Below the pieces are notes generated by a model. It had not been told where the DNA came from and did no database searches. It was given only the letters and a program-made list of their open reading frames with translations. DNA of 64,000 bases from Bolinopsis microptera (Eukaryota > Ctenophora > Tentaculata > Lobata > Bolinopsidae): positions 2,313,375 through 2,377,374 of the forward strand of contig NC_087072.1 of assembly GCF_026151205.1 (NCBI RefSeq). Reading direction: 5' to 3'. Shown in pieces: positions 42,301 to 48,150 of this stretch. Made by a program: the position numbers and the translations under genes. Every line of letters starts with the position of its first letter. Position 1 is the stretch's first letter.

Positions 42301-44633
42301 TATGGGCGTGGCTGCCCCGCGGGCACCGTTTGGCGGTTGGGGTCCGGGACCCCCTCAAAAGTTCGATCACCGGTCCTAGTTTGTTGGTCAACTGCTATCT
42401 CGAAACCAAGTTTCACAAAAAAATCAGGGTGAACCCTCCCCCTTAAACATATTAACCATACTACTAACAGGGTTTATGTTATTGAGTTCGTAACTCATGA
42501 CCCTCTTCTGTTGGAAGTAATATGTACTTGCTTTCACTTCTCAATCCTGTCTGTAATTTTCTATGAACAGCGTTTATTTGTTATTAACTACAACAACATG
42601 CTGCTTTTTCGAAAGTTTAAAATCCGCTATTATATCTTATTTACCGGTAGCTGATTCTCAGAATCTCAAAGAGTTAATGTTAAAGAAGTGCTTACACCGG
42701 GTTACACGGCCGTCCCAACAGTAGCAATTGTGGAGCAATGTATTCATCCAATCCCGGAAGATTGTTCTAGACGTGGGAGTCTACCTCTAAACTTATGCCA
42801 ACTATTATCCACGCCTTCCCAATCCGTTCCCACGCAATCTTTTTAAACTAACAATCTTTGTAGCAAATAGTTGAACGTGACATATGGGACAACAATAAGT
42901 TATGGGCACGGGTTTGTCCAGCATGCAGACCAGCGGACTCCGGACGCTAGCACGCTGCTCCATGCACGGCACATAAGTCATTGTTTCCTTTAATTGGTCG
43001 TGCGTAGTTTACGTCGACTGTCCTCGCTACCACGACCCCCCTCCAACAAGGACCTTACTGACGTCCGGACATTTTACAGGTTCTACGGTCGGATGTGACA
43101 CTGAAAGTGTGTCTGTTTGAGGACCTCAAAGAGGCGCAAGAGCAAGTCATCTCGTCTAGTGACGTAAGTTGTAGAGTTAACCCTGTTTAAGTGTTTGTCT
43201 ATTGAATTTGAAGAATTATGTACCAATGTTCTGTTTATGTAATTTAATTTGAAATTTGAGGGCCAGTAACGGTGTATCGTCCCCCGTGTCACGTGATATT
43301 GGCCGGAGGTTAGAGAAGCTGAGAAGGGAGAATAATTAGCGGGTCAGGTGTGGTTTTCCGCTGTGTCATCCTCCAAAATTTTCATTTGCCTATTTTGTTA
43401 AATACAGGCTAATGTTATGACTTTTATTTATTGTCGGCTTCTGTAAATTTCTAAACAAATAATGCTCTGCAGAATGCATAAAAATGGTAACAACTTGTAA
43501 TAATAAGAAACGACTGTAATTATAAAGTCATGCTCCATTGACTTAATAAATTCTAGATAATGCTCCTTTCTTGATAAAATGATAGAGACATTTGTGCCAA
43601 CCTTTAGATTGCTCCAATTCGATACACTAAAACTAAATTGTTAACTTGGGATTACATCATCTCATAGCAACAATCTTTCGGAAGGAACAACAATTAATAT
43701 TGCGGTATCCACAATTCGTAAATTCCATTTCACTGAGCATTTGCTAAAATTAGACGGGAGCCAGGACTATATTTGGCACAGTTTGCCCTACTGACTATAT
43801 ATCAGCTAAAGAGACACTGGCACGATCTCAGCCTCGTCTCGATGCACCCAACAATAGTTACGCGGTTTGATCACGGTACTTTATCTTTTCCGGGTCACTG
43901 GAGATGGCCCCATCTAGGTCCCTCACTAGTAGTATTTTAGTATTTTAGTACGCACTGTTGTCAGCAATACTAGCTTCCTTGCCGTGATCTAGCTGAGTTT
44001 GTGACGCACATGATATGCTTGGACCAGGGTCAGGGTTGGGTGGTGTGGTCAGTCCCACAGCCAGTCATCCTCCTCATCTGTCAGCCTGCTCTCTGAGCCA
44101 GTGATCCGGGCTCTAACCGTCCCTTGCACCGGCCCTGACCTGGTCCCTGGCACTTCAAATTGAGCGAGCAAGCAGATACTTAGACGATACATAGTTTCCA
44201 TATTTTTTGCGTAAACCGGTCATACGTAATGATGACAGCGAAAGCTGGCATCTCCAAATGAATTTAGCAAGAAACCGAGCCGTCAATTGAGTCAAAATAC
44301 GATTTACAGTCTGAGCTGATTGCCAAATGAACCTGGGTCTAACTGACCCCGTTCTCCGCTCCCAAATGAACCTGGGTCTAACTGACCCCGTTCTCCGCTC
44401 CCAAATGAGCCCGAGCCTAACTACAATTAGGTCGGCTAGGCGTTCCCAATTAACACGCCCTCTCTTCAGGCGTACGAAGTGCTGCTAGAAAACTACAGGA
44501 ACAAGTTCCCAATAACTTCCCCCAGCAAGGGGCTTGGAGACACTACAGCCAGGAGCCTCGCTAAGAAGGAGGGGGACGCAGTTCACGAACAGTACTTTAG
44601 GATCAAGGAGGACGTGAACAGACTCGTGCTCGT
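2679..44633 (+). CDS. Plakin/spectraplakin-like spectrin-repeat protein, partial (19 exons)
   Basis: Exons, all phase-compatible: 2679-2789, 2934-3059, 3171-3292, 4194-4353, 5129-5214, 5387-5522, 5953-6309, 23437-23529, 33090-33250, 35107-35227, 35367-35474, 35655-35881, 36628-36754, 36922-37335, 37599-37805, 38573-38734, 40898-41044, 43080-43163, 44470-44633. They give about 1,037 codons of heptad-like, charged helices with spaced Trp/Leu typical of spectrin repeats, interrupted once by an SH3 module (exons 11-12) of plakin type (VPSCIFTTLPPDEE resembles the plakin VPSxxFLxPPPN motif). Proteins of this family link actin, microtubules or intermediate filaments to membranes. No actin-binding CH domains are seen; they would lie upstream. 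Exon 19 ends at a good donor, but read-through meets TGA immediately, so it may be the last coding exon. Nesprin-, dystrophin- or alpha-spectrin-like identity is less likely because of the SH3 position and motif. Confidence 0.65.
3293..4193 (+). other. Plakin-like gene intron 3, with small duplications
   Basis: Non-coding. It contains a direct duplication of GTGTAACTATGGTAACT separated by AGTA (about 3325-3362), one of many GTAAC-rich patches in this window. It also holds a duplicated GGCGTCTCTCTAA (about 3497-3532). Nothing else recognised. Confidence 0.5.
4480..4910. repeat. Interspersed repeat, copy 1 (second copy at 36040-36555)
   Basis: This intronic stretch shares, in order, CTTACACAAATATTTGTG with CAAAACGT, an AATTCCT block, TAGTTGTCAA, GAACAATAGACTT, CTTGAAGATCAATC and an ACTGCGAAAATT-like block with the intronic stretch at 36040-36555. 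The copies are diverged with indels. No terminal repeats or coding potential were identified, so the element type is unknown. Confidence 0.55.
6600..7010 (-). mobile_element. LINE fragment, 3' part of ORF2 (RTE/Nimb-like)
   Basis: The minus strand encodes the C-terminal tail of a LINE reverse-transcriptase protein: RSRWRMLGHVLRG, a GRRGRP motif and a basic, Trp-containing end. The same motifs appear in the plus-strand fragment at 50952-51449 (FRWRMLGHILRG, EGRRGRP), so both belong to one family. This copy is strongly 5'-truncated. Clade assignment rests only on these tail motifs. Confidence 0.7.
7379..9297 (-). pseudogene. Class A GPCR, tandem copy 1 (frame broken in extracellular loop 1)
   Basis: Exon 1 (CDS 9297-9141, ATG at 9297, acceptor-like CAG just upstream at 9312-9314) encodes an N-glycosylated N-terminus (NFT, NIT) and most of TM1. 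Exon 2 (8585-7379) encodes TM1 end to the C-tail. The splice is phase 1 and restores IIG-VHGN. Exon 2 has a net one-base difference from intact copy 3 in the TM2-TM3 loop, so TM2 and TM3-7 lie in different frames (8571-8332 and 8410-7379). The remaining receptor is almost identical to copy 3. The C-tail ends in LADEKN, longer than in copy 3. It is a recent pseudogene, or a real gene with an assembly error in a slippage-prone motif. Confidence 0.75.
8586..9140 (-). repeat. GPCR intron with poly-G tract and (CA)n
   Basis: The intron between GPCR exons 1 and 2 carries an uninterrupted G run near 8851-8867, then GAGAG-rich sequence, and ACAG/CA dinucleotide repeats near 9029-9075. The same G run recurs at about 11732-11750 and 14618-14636 with different lengths, and the CA stretch shrinks from copy 1 to copies 2 and 3. 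These are hypermutable tracts and likely assembly trouble spots. Confidence 0.85.
9312..10279. other. Intergenic spacer between GPCR copies 1 and 2
   Basis: No coding exon is seen. It is repeated nearly intact at 12172-13171 and 15062-16069. It contains a TATAAAAG motif near 9583 in plus orientation and A/T-rich stretches (AAATAAAATAAAAT near 9370), but nothing that clearly marks the minus-strand promoter. Confidence 0.5.
10280..12157 (-). pseudogene. Class A GPCR, tandem copy 2 (frame broken in extracellular loop 1)
   Basis: Exon 1 CDS is 12157-12001 and exon 2 is 11465-10280. The layout is that of copy 1: NFT and NIT sites, LADLF in TM2, LQRLY after TM3, VSNYYVYEF in TM7. The TM2-TM3 loop is two bases longer than in copy 3, which throws TM3-7 (11215-10280) out of frame with TM2 (11445-11257). 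The C-tail is shortened internally and ends IDEKN. Residue 5 is Thr instead of Lys. Confidence 0.75.
13172..15047 (-). CDS. Class A (rhodopsin-like) GPCR, intact copy 3
   Basis: Exon 1 CDS 15047-14891 and exon 2 14340-13172 (phase 1 splice) give 441 codons in one frame. Seven hydrophobic segments are visible. Landmarks: N-glycosylation sites at residues 2 and 24; GN at 56-57 in TM1; LAD at 80-82 in TM2; Cys144 before TM3 and Cys216 in loop 2 as the likely disulphide; LQRLY at 167-171 in place of DRY; Trp in TM4; Pro-containing TM6; VSNYYVYEF as a degenerate NPxxY end of TM7; then an Arg-rich cytoplasmic tail. It is a plasma-membrane receptor coupling to G proteins by family; the ligand is unknown. 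The tail ends GVQNQTLLY, a different frame from copies 1-2. It is nested antisense in a plakin intron. Confidence 0.85.
16070..17501 (-). pseudogene. Class A GPCR, tandem copy 4 (frame broken; short intron)
   Basis: Exon 1 CDS 17501-17345 and exon 2 17236-16070 flank a 108-bp intron. Exon 1 differs from the other copies in TM1 (ENEVFYIIAAIDFFLIII). The TM2-TM3 loop is two bases shorter than in copy 3, so TM2 (17216-17013) and TM3-7 (16990-16070) are in different frames. The loop shares its ATATCTTTAACTTCATCCGC stretch with copy 1, while exon 2's C-tail follows copy 3, suggesting patchwork ancestry by gene conversion. Confidence 0.75.
17500..17820. repeat. Duplicated 5' flank of GPCR copy 4
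   Basis: The stretch running from ATTATAGGAGCGACCCCTGA through TGGCCATAAAATAGCACAAA to AAAAAATAT (about 17500-17632) is repeated with small differences at about 17665-17805. The second unit carries only the start of exon 1 and its upstream region, so it is a truncated fifth unit. The LINE begins directly after it. Confidence 0.8.
17825..19540 (+). mobile_element. CR1/Jockey-superfamily LINE, degenerate ORF2 fragment
   Basis: Conserved reverse-transcriptase pieces appear in order: SGPDEIPVTLLKNC and NYRPISLTSHVVKVYE (17844-18203), then LDYAKAFDKVDHKLL and SGVPQGTVLGPILFLIFIND (about 18325-18560), then the thumb/C-terminal region with LRDLGVLVSSDLSW, YKSMVRSLIEYCCPLWHP (18596-19105) and a terminal NAIPYHL block near 19300. 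The frame changes several times, and the segment that should hold the catalytic FADD box, between INDIEHC and HDAKLL, is missing. The endonuclease is absent (5' truncation). A short GTAG repeat (about 19526-19546) may be the 3' tail. The copy is dead. Confidence 0.85.
18196..18226 (+). repeat. GTAAC-rich filler between duplicated 9-mers in the LINE
   Basis: The motif AGTAAGCAG occurs at about 18181-18189 and again at about 18219-18227, separated by a filler containing GGTTAGTAACCATAGTAACC. The filler interrupts the LINE reading frame, so it was added after insertion. It resembles patches seen elsewhere in this window at duplicated exon borders. Confidence 0.6.
19653..19997. mobile_element. 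pogo/Tigger-type MITE
   Basis: The left end reads TA|CAGTCAAACATCTCTATACT and the right end, reverse-complemented, reads TGGTTAGACCTCTCTATACC, with TA on both sides (19651-19652, 19998-19999). The CAGTCAAACCTCTCTATA-type terminus is characteristic of pogo/Tigger elements of the Tc1/mariner group. Secondary copies of TATAGAGAGG/TATAGAAAGG lie inside the right end. About 345 bp, no transposase. Confidence 0.7.
20010..22740. other. Gene-free part of plakin intron 7
   Basis: No exon with coding character is recognised on either strand. It holds an imperfect inverted repeat at 21967-22037 (20-bp arms, about 31-base loop) and otherwise unique AT-rich sequence. Short open frames here have no domain signature. 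Confidence 0.4.
22745..23196. repeat. 51-bp minisatellite, about 9 copies
   Basis: A pyrimidine-rich unit containing CCTTCTCCGTCAGCAACAGT and TATTTCTCCCCTCCCCC repeats about nine times with almost no substitutions; some units lack one C in the CCCCC run. It lies about 240 bases upstream of plakin exon 8, in plus-strand polypyrimidine orientation. Near-identity indicates recent expansion. Confidence 0.9.
23310..23436 (+). repeat. Duplicated splice-acceptor region before plakin exon 8
   Basis: A block ending in CCTTTAGTCACTGGTCCAGG occurs twice (about 23311-23352 and 23398-23437). The second copy is the acceptor used by exon 8. The spacer carries TTACCTTATATGG twice around GTAGTGTTACCATAGTAAC. 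The first copy keeps an AG but is followed by a non-exonic TATATTACC. Confidence 0.75.
23437..23529 (+). CDS. Plakin-like gene, exon 8
   Basis: This 31-codon phase 0/0 exon (GISKQQKKFDQLLNLGKQLL and on, ending SRVIG) has the helix pattern typical of the end of one spectrin repeat and the start of the next, including a H-P turn. It has acceptor CAG|GGG and donor GGG|GTAAGT. It is isolated between a 17-kb and a 9.6-kb intron. Confidence 0.65.
23530..24480. other. Intronic stretch, no gene seen
   Basis: AT-rich sequence with a GTTAAC/GGTAACC-rich patch at about 23905-23962 containing ACCGTTATTAACCAGGTAAC and a variant of it. The 3' untranslated part of the minus-strand secreted-protein gene presumably lies in 24250-24480, where the plus strand is rich in AAATAAAATAAA. 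Confidence 0.4.
24481..25938 (-). CDS. Secreted matrixin-like protein with a lost zinc-binding site
   Basis: Five exons on the minus strand: 25938-25882, 25711-25471, 25340-25150, 24974-24828, 24654-24481 (TGA at 24483-24481), 269 codons in one frame. Residues 1-19 are a signal peptide (MRIIATLLICSLF). An acidic Ser/Glu/Thr-rich linker follows to about residue 100. The C-terminal half resembles a matrix metalloprotease catalytic domain: RVYKYKVDFY (first strand), VKKWMKKGFNAWS (helix before ..LxF), a DFAINFDY strand, then AVAYDTCDMLGCKC where matrixins have HExxHxxGxxH, an EIM segment at the Met-turn, and a final D-F...MAAALGC helix. Zinc His residues are Tyr, Asp and Cys here, and no PRCGVPD switch is present. 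Probably a non-catalytic extracellular protein. Gene structure is firm; family assignment is by motif order only. A 5'-UTR intron is possible (acceptor TTTTTAG near 25967). Confidence 0.7.
25939..31660. other. Gene-poor part of plakin intron 8
   Basis: A TTTAAATA box on the minus strand near 26222, about 280 bases upstream of the secreted-protein ATG, may belong to its promoter. The stretch at 27064-27127 can fold into an imperfect hairpin. A plus-strand open frame at 28419-28829 is listed separately. The rest is unique AT-rich sequence with no recognised exon, repeat family or RNA gene. Confidence 0.4.
28419..28829 (+). CDS. Unassigned 136-codon open frame
   Basis: The open frame is GC-richer than its surroundings in its first half (about 28450-28610), with MVPGPGNPVQMASISTVGEL and a basic LPRKRLPVADHRQDD stretch, then becomes ordinary AT-rich intron. 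No domain is recognised and no matching splice sites were found. It may be an old coding or transposon fragment, or chance. Confidence 0.15.
   Translation: MTRYLIISTTSRSQGDLRAMVPGPGNPVQMASISTVGELPRKRLPVADHRQDDTPPQIGSLSGYYLEYCFRRVYPKYNGEVTWLFSENDILRVWHSMVLISLYHFGIRICIIHASDYAISQFNQNFLSLNLAFKSE
31668..31808 (-). CDS. Possible isolated minus-strand exon
   Basis: The minus strand has CAG|GACATACTC (acceptor 31809-31811) and CGTCAG|GTGGCG (donor at 31667), bounding a 47-codon phase 0 segment with balanced amino-acid content (GTCELGQIIELTTVDREELA). Local GC is raised. No partner exons or start codon were identified and the upstream polypyrimidine tract is poor. It may be a remnant. Confidence 0.22.
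32089..32207. mobile_element. 119-bp Tc1/mariner-type MITE
   Basis: The ends are inverted: CCGGGTGGCCCAAAAT on the left and, reverse-complemented, CAGGGTGGCCCCGAAG on the right. Each is flanked by TA (32087-32088, 32208-32209). TA duplication plus a CAGGGTGGCC-type end is typical of Tc1/mariner-derived MITEs. No coding capacity. Confidence 0.65.
32305..33089 (+). repeat. Six tandem partial copies of plakin exon 9 and its acceptor
   Basis: A unit of ATTAATCCTTGTGTTTGATC + AG followed by the first 42 bases of exon 9 (EEVEELCELWTCLK) repeats with exon-like starts at 32328, 32458, 32588, 32735, 32890 and 32990; the seventh, at 33090, is the complete exon. Spacings are 130, 130, 147, 155, 100 and 100. 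Units are separated by variable runs of GGTTACTGGTTACTA. The coding part is almost invariant (one GAG-to-GAT change in copy 4); the GGTTAC filler changes in length. After the 42 bases each partial copy continues into TGTTGCTAG, so splicing to them would add CC and stop. Confidence 0.95.
33090..33250 (+). CDS. Plakin-like gene, exon 9
   Basis: Acceptor GATCAG|GAG and donor ACGAG|GTAAGA bound 53 codons plus two bases. The product (EEVEELCELWTCLKDLACVA, then a helix with LFWKRLNNANLWITQKRNLL) fits a spectrin-repeat helix with two conserved Trp. Phase 0 in and phase 2 out match exons 8 and 10. Its acceptor and first 42 bases have six upstream decoy copies. Confidence 0.75.
33479..34670. mobile_element. 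Non-autonomous hAT element (1.19 kb)
   Basis: Terminal inverted repeats start CAGAGGCACATATTAGGTGC. The element is flanked by the perfect 8-bp duplication TGAGGTAG (33471-33478 and 34671-34678). CAGAG-type ends with an 8-bp TSD are diagnostic of hAT. Subterminal regions on both sides are crowded with TGCGG(A/T)AA motifs, probably transposase-binding iterons. The interior holds a minisatellite. No transposase is encoded. Confidence 0.9.
34030..34456. repeat. GGGCCTGGGTCACGGTCCCGAA minisatellite inside the hAT element
   Basis: A 22-23 bp unit repeats many times, with a higher-order variant that includes GTCACGTGGTAACTGGGTCA plus CGTGGCC. Open frames across it (for example 34112-34363) merely translate the repeat and are not genes. 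The higher-order block again carries the GTAAC motif. Confidence 0.85.
35107..38734 (+). CDS. Plakin-like gene, exons 10-16
   Basis: Exons 35107-35227, 35367-35474, 35655-35881, 36628-36754, 36922-37335, 37599-37805 and 38573-38734 are in phase throughout (exon 12 to 13 restores Lys). Exons 11-12 encode the SH3 module. Exon 14 (138 codons) is a large continuous spectrin-like exon with LDHWDTLLKMHQNKTSALSD. Exons 15-16 continue with LRLMALQDLL-like and SIREELEVILKD helices. The compact spacing resembles exons 1-7 and contrasts with the long introns on either side. Confidence 0.72.
35367..35881 (+). CDS. SH3 module of the plakin-like protein (exons 11-12)
   Basis: Read across the 35475-35654 intron, the segment has SH3 landmarks: ALCPFK in place of ALYDY, ISRGEECLYIS at the diverging turn, DLWRIKK with the single central Trp, and VPSCIFTTLPPDEE at the C-terminal strand. 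The last is close to the plakin SH3 end. Between Trp and VPS there is an unusual insertion of about 30 residues rich in Pro, Asn, Gly and His (PPPKVNGHHGNTPNSNGPG). The canonical ligand-binding Tyr residues of ALYDY are absent, as is common in plakin SH3 domains that pack against a spectrin repeat. Confidence 0.65.
36040..36555. repeat. Interspersed repeat, copy 2 (partner of 4480-4910)
   Basis: Located in plakin intron 12. It shares ordered blocks with 4480-4910, including CTTACACAAATATGTGTG, CAAAACGTGCC, AGTTGTCAACTG, GAACAATAGACTTCCAT and CTTGAAGATCAATCC. The middle is longer here. No terminal repeats are evident. Confidence 0.55.
38760..38920. repeat. 17-bp minisatellite, about 9.5 copies
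   Basis: AACTAGATATTATCTGG repeats perfectly about nine times starting 25 bases after the exon 16 donor. The final partial unit changes to AACTAGATGTTAATT. Near-perfect identity indicates recent expansion. Confidence 0.95.
38935..40897 (+). other. Plakin intron 16, non-coding
   Basis: It contains CAGTAACAGTACCAGTAACA-type repeats (about 38990-39020), a GGTAACATTACCTTATATGG duplication around 39338-39384 that matches the spacer upstream of exon 8, a GAGTGGCACC/A minisatellite (39536-39600), and a CTCTCTCTGTTCAAGGTC duplication near 40080. No exon recognised. Confidence 0.5.
39536..39600. repeat. GAGTGGCACM short tandem repeat
   Basis: About six units of GAGTGGCACC/GAGTGGCACA in a row with one CT insertion, forming two 31-bp higher-order units. 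Confidence 0.85.
40898..44633 (+). CDS. Plakin-like gene, exons 17-19
   Basis: Exons 40898-41044 (49 codons, with RALHWLEDAEGKLRKEQLQP), 43080-43163 (28 codons) and 44470-44633 (54 codons plus two bases, ending EDVNRLVLV) are phase 0 linked. The helices keep spectrin-like character but weaken, and exon 19 has a Ser/Thr/Lys-rich turn (TSPSKGLGDTTARS). Exon 19 ends CTCGT|GTGAGT. If not spliced, the next codons are GTG TGA, so the protein would end there. A convincing next exon was not found, apart from the doubtful 49649-49709 block. Confidence 0.65.
41080..42446. mobile_element. Near-perfect palindromic TTAA element (foldback MITE)
   Basis: The element starts TTAA|GGGGGAGGGTTCACCCTG and ends with the exact inverse followed by TTAA. 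The arms are about 660 bp each and meet near 41760 at a short asymmetric spacer between GGCGGCCAAATTCTGAAATT and its inverse. Only a few mismatches between arms are visible (for example CAGTGACC against CGGTGATC). TTAA duplication fits Kolobok- or piggyBac-type transposases. Open frames in the arms (41062-41307, 42219-42416) are mirror images of one another and not genes. It sits in plakin intron 17. Confidence 0.9.
44049..44201 (-). CDS. Possible small ORF or terminal exon (50 codons)
   Basis: A GC-rich patch in an AT-rich intron holds a minus-strand frame from ATG (44201) to TGA (44049-44051). The product begins METMYRLSICLLAQF and ends in a strongly acidic/aromatic LTDEEDDWLWD. Alternatively only the 3' part is coding, as a terminal exon. 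No homolog is recalled. Composition and the coherent end are suggestive only. Confidence 0.25.
   Translation of the reverse strand: METMYRLSICLLAQFEVPGTRSGPVQGTVRARITGSESRLTDEEDDWLWD
44323..44422. repeat. 39-bp tandem repeat, 2.5 copies
   Basis: CCAAATGAACCTGGGTCTAA followed by CTGACCCCGTTCTCCGCTC is repeated at 44323, 44362 and (diverged) 44401, ending shortly before plakin exon 19. Confidence 0.9.
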
Positions 44634-46739
44634 GTGAGTAGATGGAAATATTTGAATTTTAGTTGAATTAGGTTGGAACTGTATTATTTAGGATACTGTT
44701 ATGTTTTAGGGCTCTTGTTATGTTTAAAGGCCTTGTTGCTGGTCCTATCCAGGTGGGCCCGTATGACCGTACAACATTTAATTTAACATTTAAATTTAAC
44801 ATTTATATGTTATTAGTTATATGATATGCAGATTATATTGTAACATTCGATGTTGATACAGGTTGTATCAGTCATTGTTCACGTCACTTCATAAACTCAT
44901 CTGACTCACTGACTTTTTCCTGACAAATCTGACTTTTCCGTGACAAATGACCGACTGAAGCGGAGACCCGTTTTTTAATTTACTGAATTAGTCATATTTG
45001 ATATTACGAAGTTTGACAAATAGTCTATCCAAATATTGCCTTCTAAACTTTTGAGCAAACGCTCTCGATCAACTACAAATTATTTAATTTGATTGATGAG
45101 GCTGCTGACTAACGAGTGGTCTGCAGCAGAAAGCGTGACAGACGAATTAGTGCTGAAACTGTTGAGAAGTCCTGACGAAGGTGGCTTTCTTACTTAAAAT
45201 TAAAAATGCGATTGGGATAGTATCAATGATATATAGCAGATAATTGTATTTCGCTATTATACATTTTAATACTTTCAACAATCAACGCTACTATATAACA
45301 AATAATTTGAGTATTGTTATGTAATGTGGTGGAACCGGGTGGAACCGGGTGGAACCAGTCTACACCCTCGCTCCATTATGTTATATATATATATATATAT
45401 CGCTTTTAATACTTTCAACACTACTATATAACAAATAATTTGAGGAAACGATGTTACAGAGTCGACATATTTTAATGTTGCCATGGGGTGGCAAGTCCCC
45501 ACTCCCCATACATCGTGGTCCGGTAGTTTTATTGCGTCCTATAATATATGAAATACTTGTTTTAATTTTAAACGAAAAGCTCGAATAATATTCCATCCGT
45601 ACTTGTCCGTAAATAAGTTAGTAAAATAAATATAGCAATGATTTGCTTGATCAAGTAAATGGGTTATGGGTGGGATGGAGGGGGGGGGGGGGAGAAGGGG
45701 TTTAGACAAGGGTGGGTATAACGGAGAAGTATTTACGTCATTTTAAATTCCAAAAGTTGAAAGAGAAAATGGAGAAAATAACGGCGAAGTTCCCCCCTTT
45801 TGACACCCCCTCCTCAAATACCTATGTGTTTATTAGAGGGGAACTGTTAAAATTTCCTCAGACATGTCATCTGATATGAGATAGCAGTAAATAATCGCAT
45901 ATATTATATTATATGTATGTAATGGCTAATCTTATGATTCATTTTAATAATATTATGCTTCCTTTTAAATGTAGGAGCAAAGTAGGTTATTTACGTTCTT
46001 TGCATCGACGTTTATCTTCCATGATGCACAGCCAATCATTTCTCGTTTGTCTGGTCACACACGCTTTGAGATCAATCCCCATAATTTGTTTTTTACATGA
46101 TGAAGTCTGCACAATAAGTCGAAAATGAATATTTGATTGTCGTTGAATATGTGCATAGTTTAAATTAATTAAGTTGTTTTTGCGACTTGTGGTCGCGCAT
46201 AACATGCACGTAAACTATGCTAGTTTAAGTTTTATTATTTATTTATATTCGGTGAGTAAGCTTATTCACGTTTTTCTGAGGAAATCCCTGCAGTTTAGTC
46301 AAGGTTTACCACCTTACCACTAACGTGATCTTTGCACCAACGGTAATTTCCAACGTTCCTAAACCACCACATACAACCAATCCTTTCTTATTTCCCTGGT
46401 CACACACACTTTGAGCTGAATCCCAATAATTTGCTTTTCTGTTAACAAGGGTCTTGTTACGGGTCTTCTCCGCAAGCAACCTTTGTGATCATTTTCCATT
46501 GCGTTTGTTATGTTTAAATTTGACTATTGTTCAAATTGTGTTTTGTATTTACAAAACATACTCTACAATCTATACCTATAAAACGTAGTACGAGTTACCA
46601 GGGGCGCCAAGCCATCCTCTTAACTGAACCAGCTCCAGTTAAGTTTCTGGTTACATAATATGCACATTATTGATCAGCATGAGATAAGTGGAAAACGAAC
46701 GAACGAATAGACTTCAACTAACAAGGCCAATGTGTACAT

Positions 46740-46830
46740 TTTATTTCTCCTTTGTAGCTGCGATCTTAACAATTAAAACGACGACTTTTATTGAACGAAA
46801 TATTTCGGATGTTCGACAACTTCATCAACC
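46740..46830 (-). mobile_element. Possible Penelope-like or other retroelement 3' end
   Basis: On the minus strand the stretch reads GGTTGATGAAGTTGTCGAAC, then ATCCGAAATATTTCG, then TTCAATAAAAGTCG. The order GATGAAG / GAAA-TTTCG / AATAAAA resembles the conserved tail of Penelope-like and some other retroelements. No coding remnant is attached. Weak evidence. Confidence 0.25.
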
Positions 46831-47869
46831 TATATAAATAAATTTATTTGTATTTGTAAAACTAGTTTTAAAAAGACTTTAAGTTCGTAAAGGATCGTCG
46901 CGATGAGATCGGAGATTTCAAAACTTTTAAGAAAAACGTTCAATTTTCTGACCTTTAATCAGAGGTCAGAAATTTTAAAACTTTTCCGATAAATTTTTTA
47001 ACTATTTTTAGTGGCTAGGACTTTGTGTGTTGTTTTCGAGAATCGTTTTTTGGTTTGCTTTGGTTTCAGCCAGTTGGTTTTTATCGGTGTGGCAATAGAA
47101 TTAATTATATTGTACGTATAGTATTTTTCTTGAACCATTAATCTGATGGTATCACTTTAACTTTATTCAGTAGATTTTTAATTTTGTTAGACCAGTGTTC
47201 GTTTTCTGATCCGAAGAGGAGAGAAAATAATTTGAGAGAGCCGCTCAGATATGGGCAACGTATTGTGTAAATTATTCAGTTAGTTCTTATACAATATCTT
47301 TGCTGCATAGTTAGGAGCGGGCTTTCATAAATAGAATTTTGCGGGGACAAAAGCCACTTTAAAAATCACTTGGTCAAACTTTCTACCACTTCAAATCTCG
47401 TGACAAACCAATACAAAAGTATTTTAACTGTACTGGTGTACTTATCATCTCACGATTCTCACTGAGAATGATTAACATAGACCTAGTACACTTACAGACC
47501 TCTGCAGAATAAGTCATTTTCTTGCCGTTCGGTCAGTCATTGGTAACATTAGCTTAGAACGCACAGCATTAAAGTACGGTATTACACATCAACTCATTAT
47601 AAGATTAATTTACATACCATCCGATGTTATTGTTATGAAGTATTACGTTGCTTTGGAGCTCCATTAGTGTTTAAACAGTCATTTGTTAACTCTTGAAGTT
47701 TATGAAGTTAGCCTTAATTGATAATCTTATTTCATGCGACGGCGAATCTTTTAATTGTATTTGGCAAACTATTTTACTTCCTTGGGTCAGCACCTCGTAA
47801 CTGGGATTTGTAAGTCAAATGACATGGTTTTAAAGGAAACTAATCTATCTGTGTAAATAGTAGTCATTA

Positions 47870-48150
47870 GTGTACATGGGCAGACCTGGAGGCCCATGAC
47901 CCCGTACATTGCGAATCAAATCTGTGAATCAGCATTTTATTGATTGGAATTTATCTGTTTTCACAAGGAAATGAAGACCGTATTTATCAATTTACTAGTA
48001 TTACTTGATCGTGATGGACTGTGTTCCGTTACCGTTATACTGGTATACATAGGCAGACCTGGAGCTGCAGCCGAGGCCCATACATTGAATGAAATGAAAT
48101 TTATCGTGATGGACTGCGTTCCGTGACTGTTAGGCCTTGTACTGGTATAC
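47870..48150. repeat. Short diverged tandem repeat
   Basis: GGCAGACCTGGAG...GGCCCAT occurs at about 47881-47898 and 48053-48082, and CGTGATGGACTG(T/C)GTTCCGT occurs at about 48010 and 48106, each followed by an ACTGGTATACA block. This looks like a partial duplication of about 100 bp. Confidence 0.5.

Noticed and set aside
42219-42416. 65-codon frame resembling the one at 41062-41307
   Set aside because: Both are the two mirror arms of the palindromic TTAA element, so identity reflects the inverted repeat and not a protein family.
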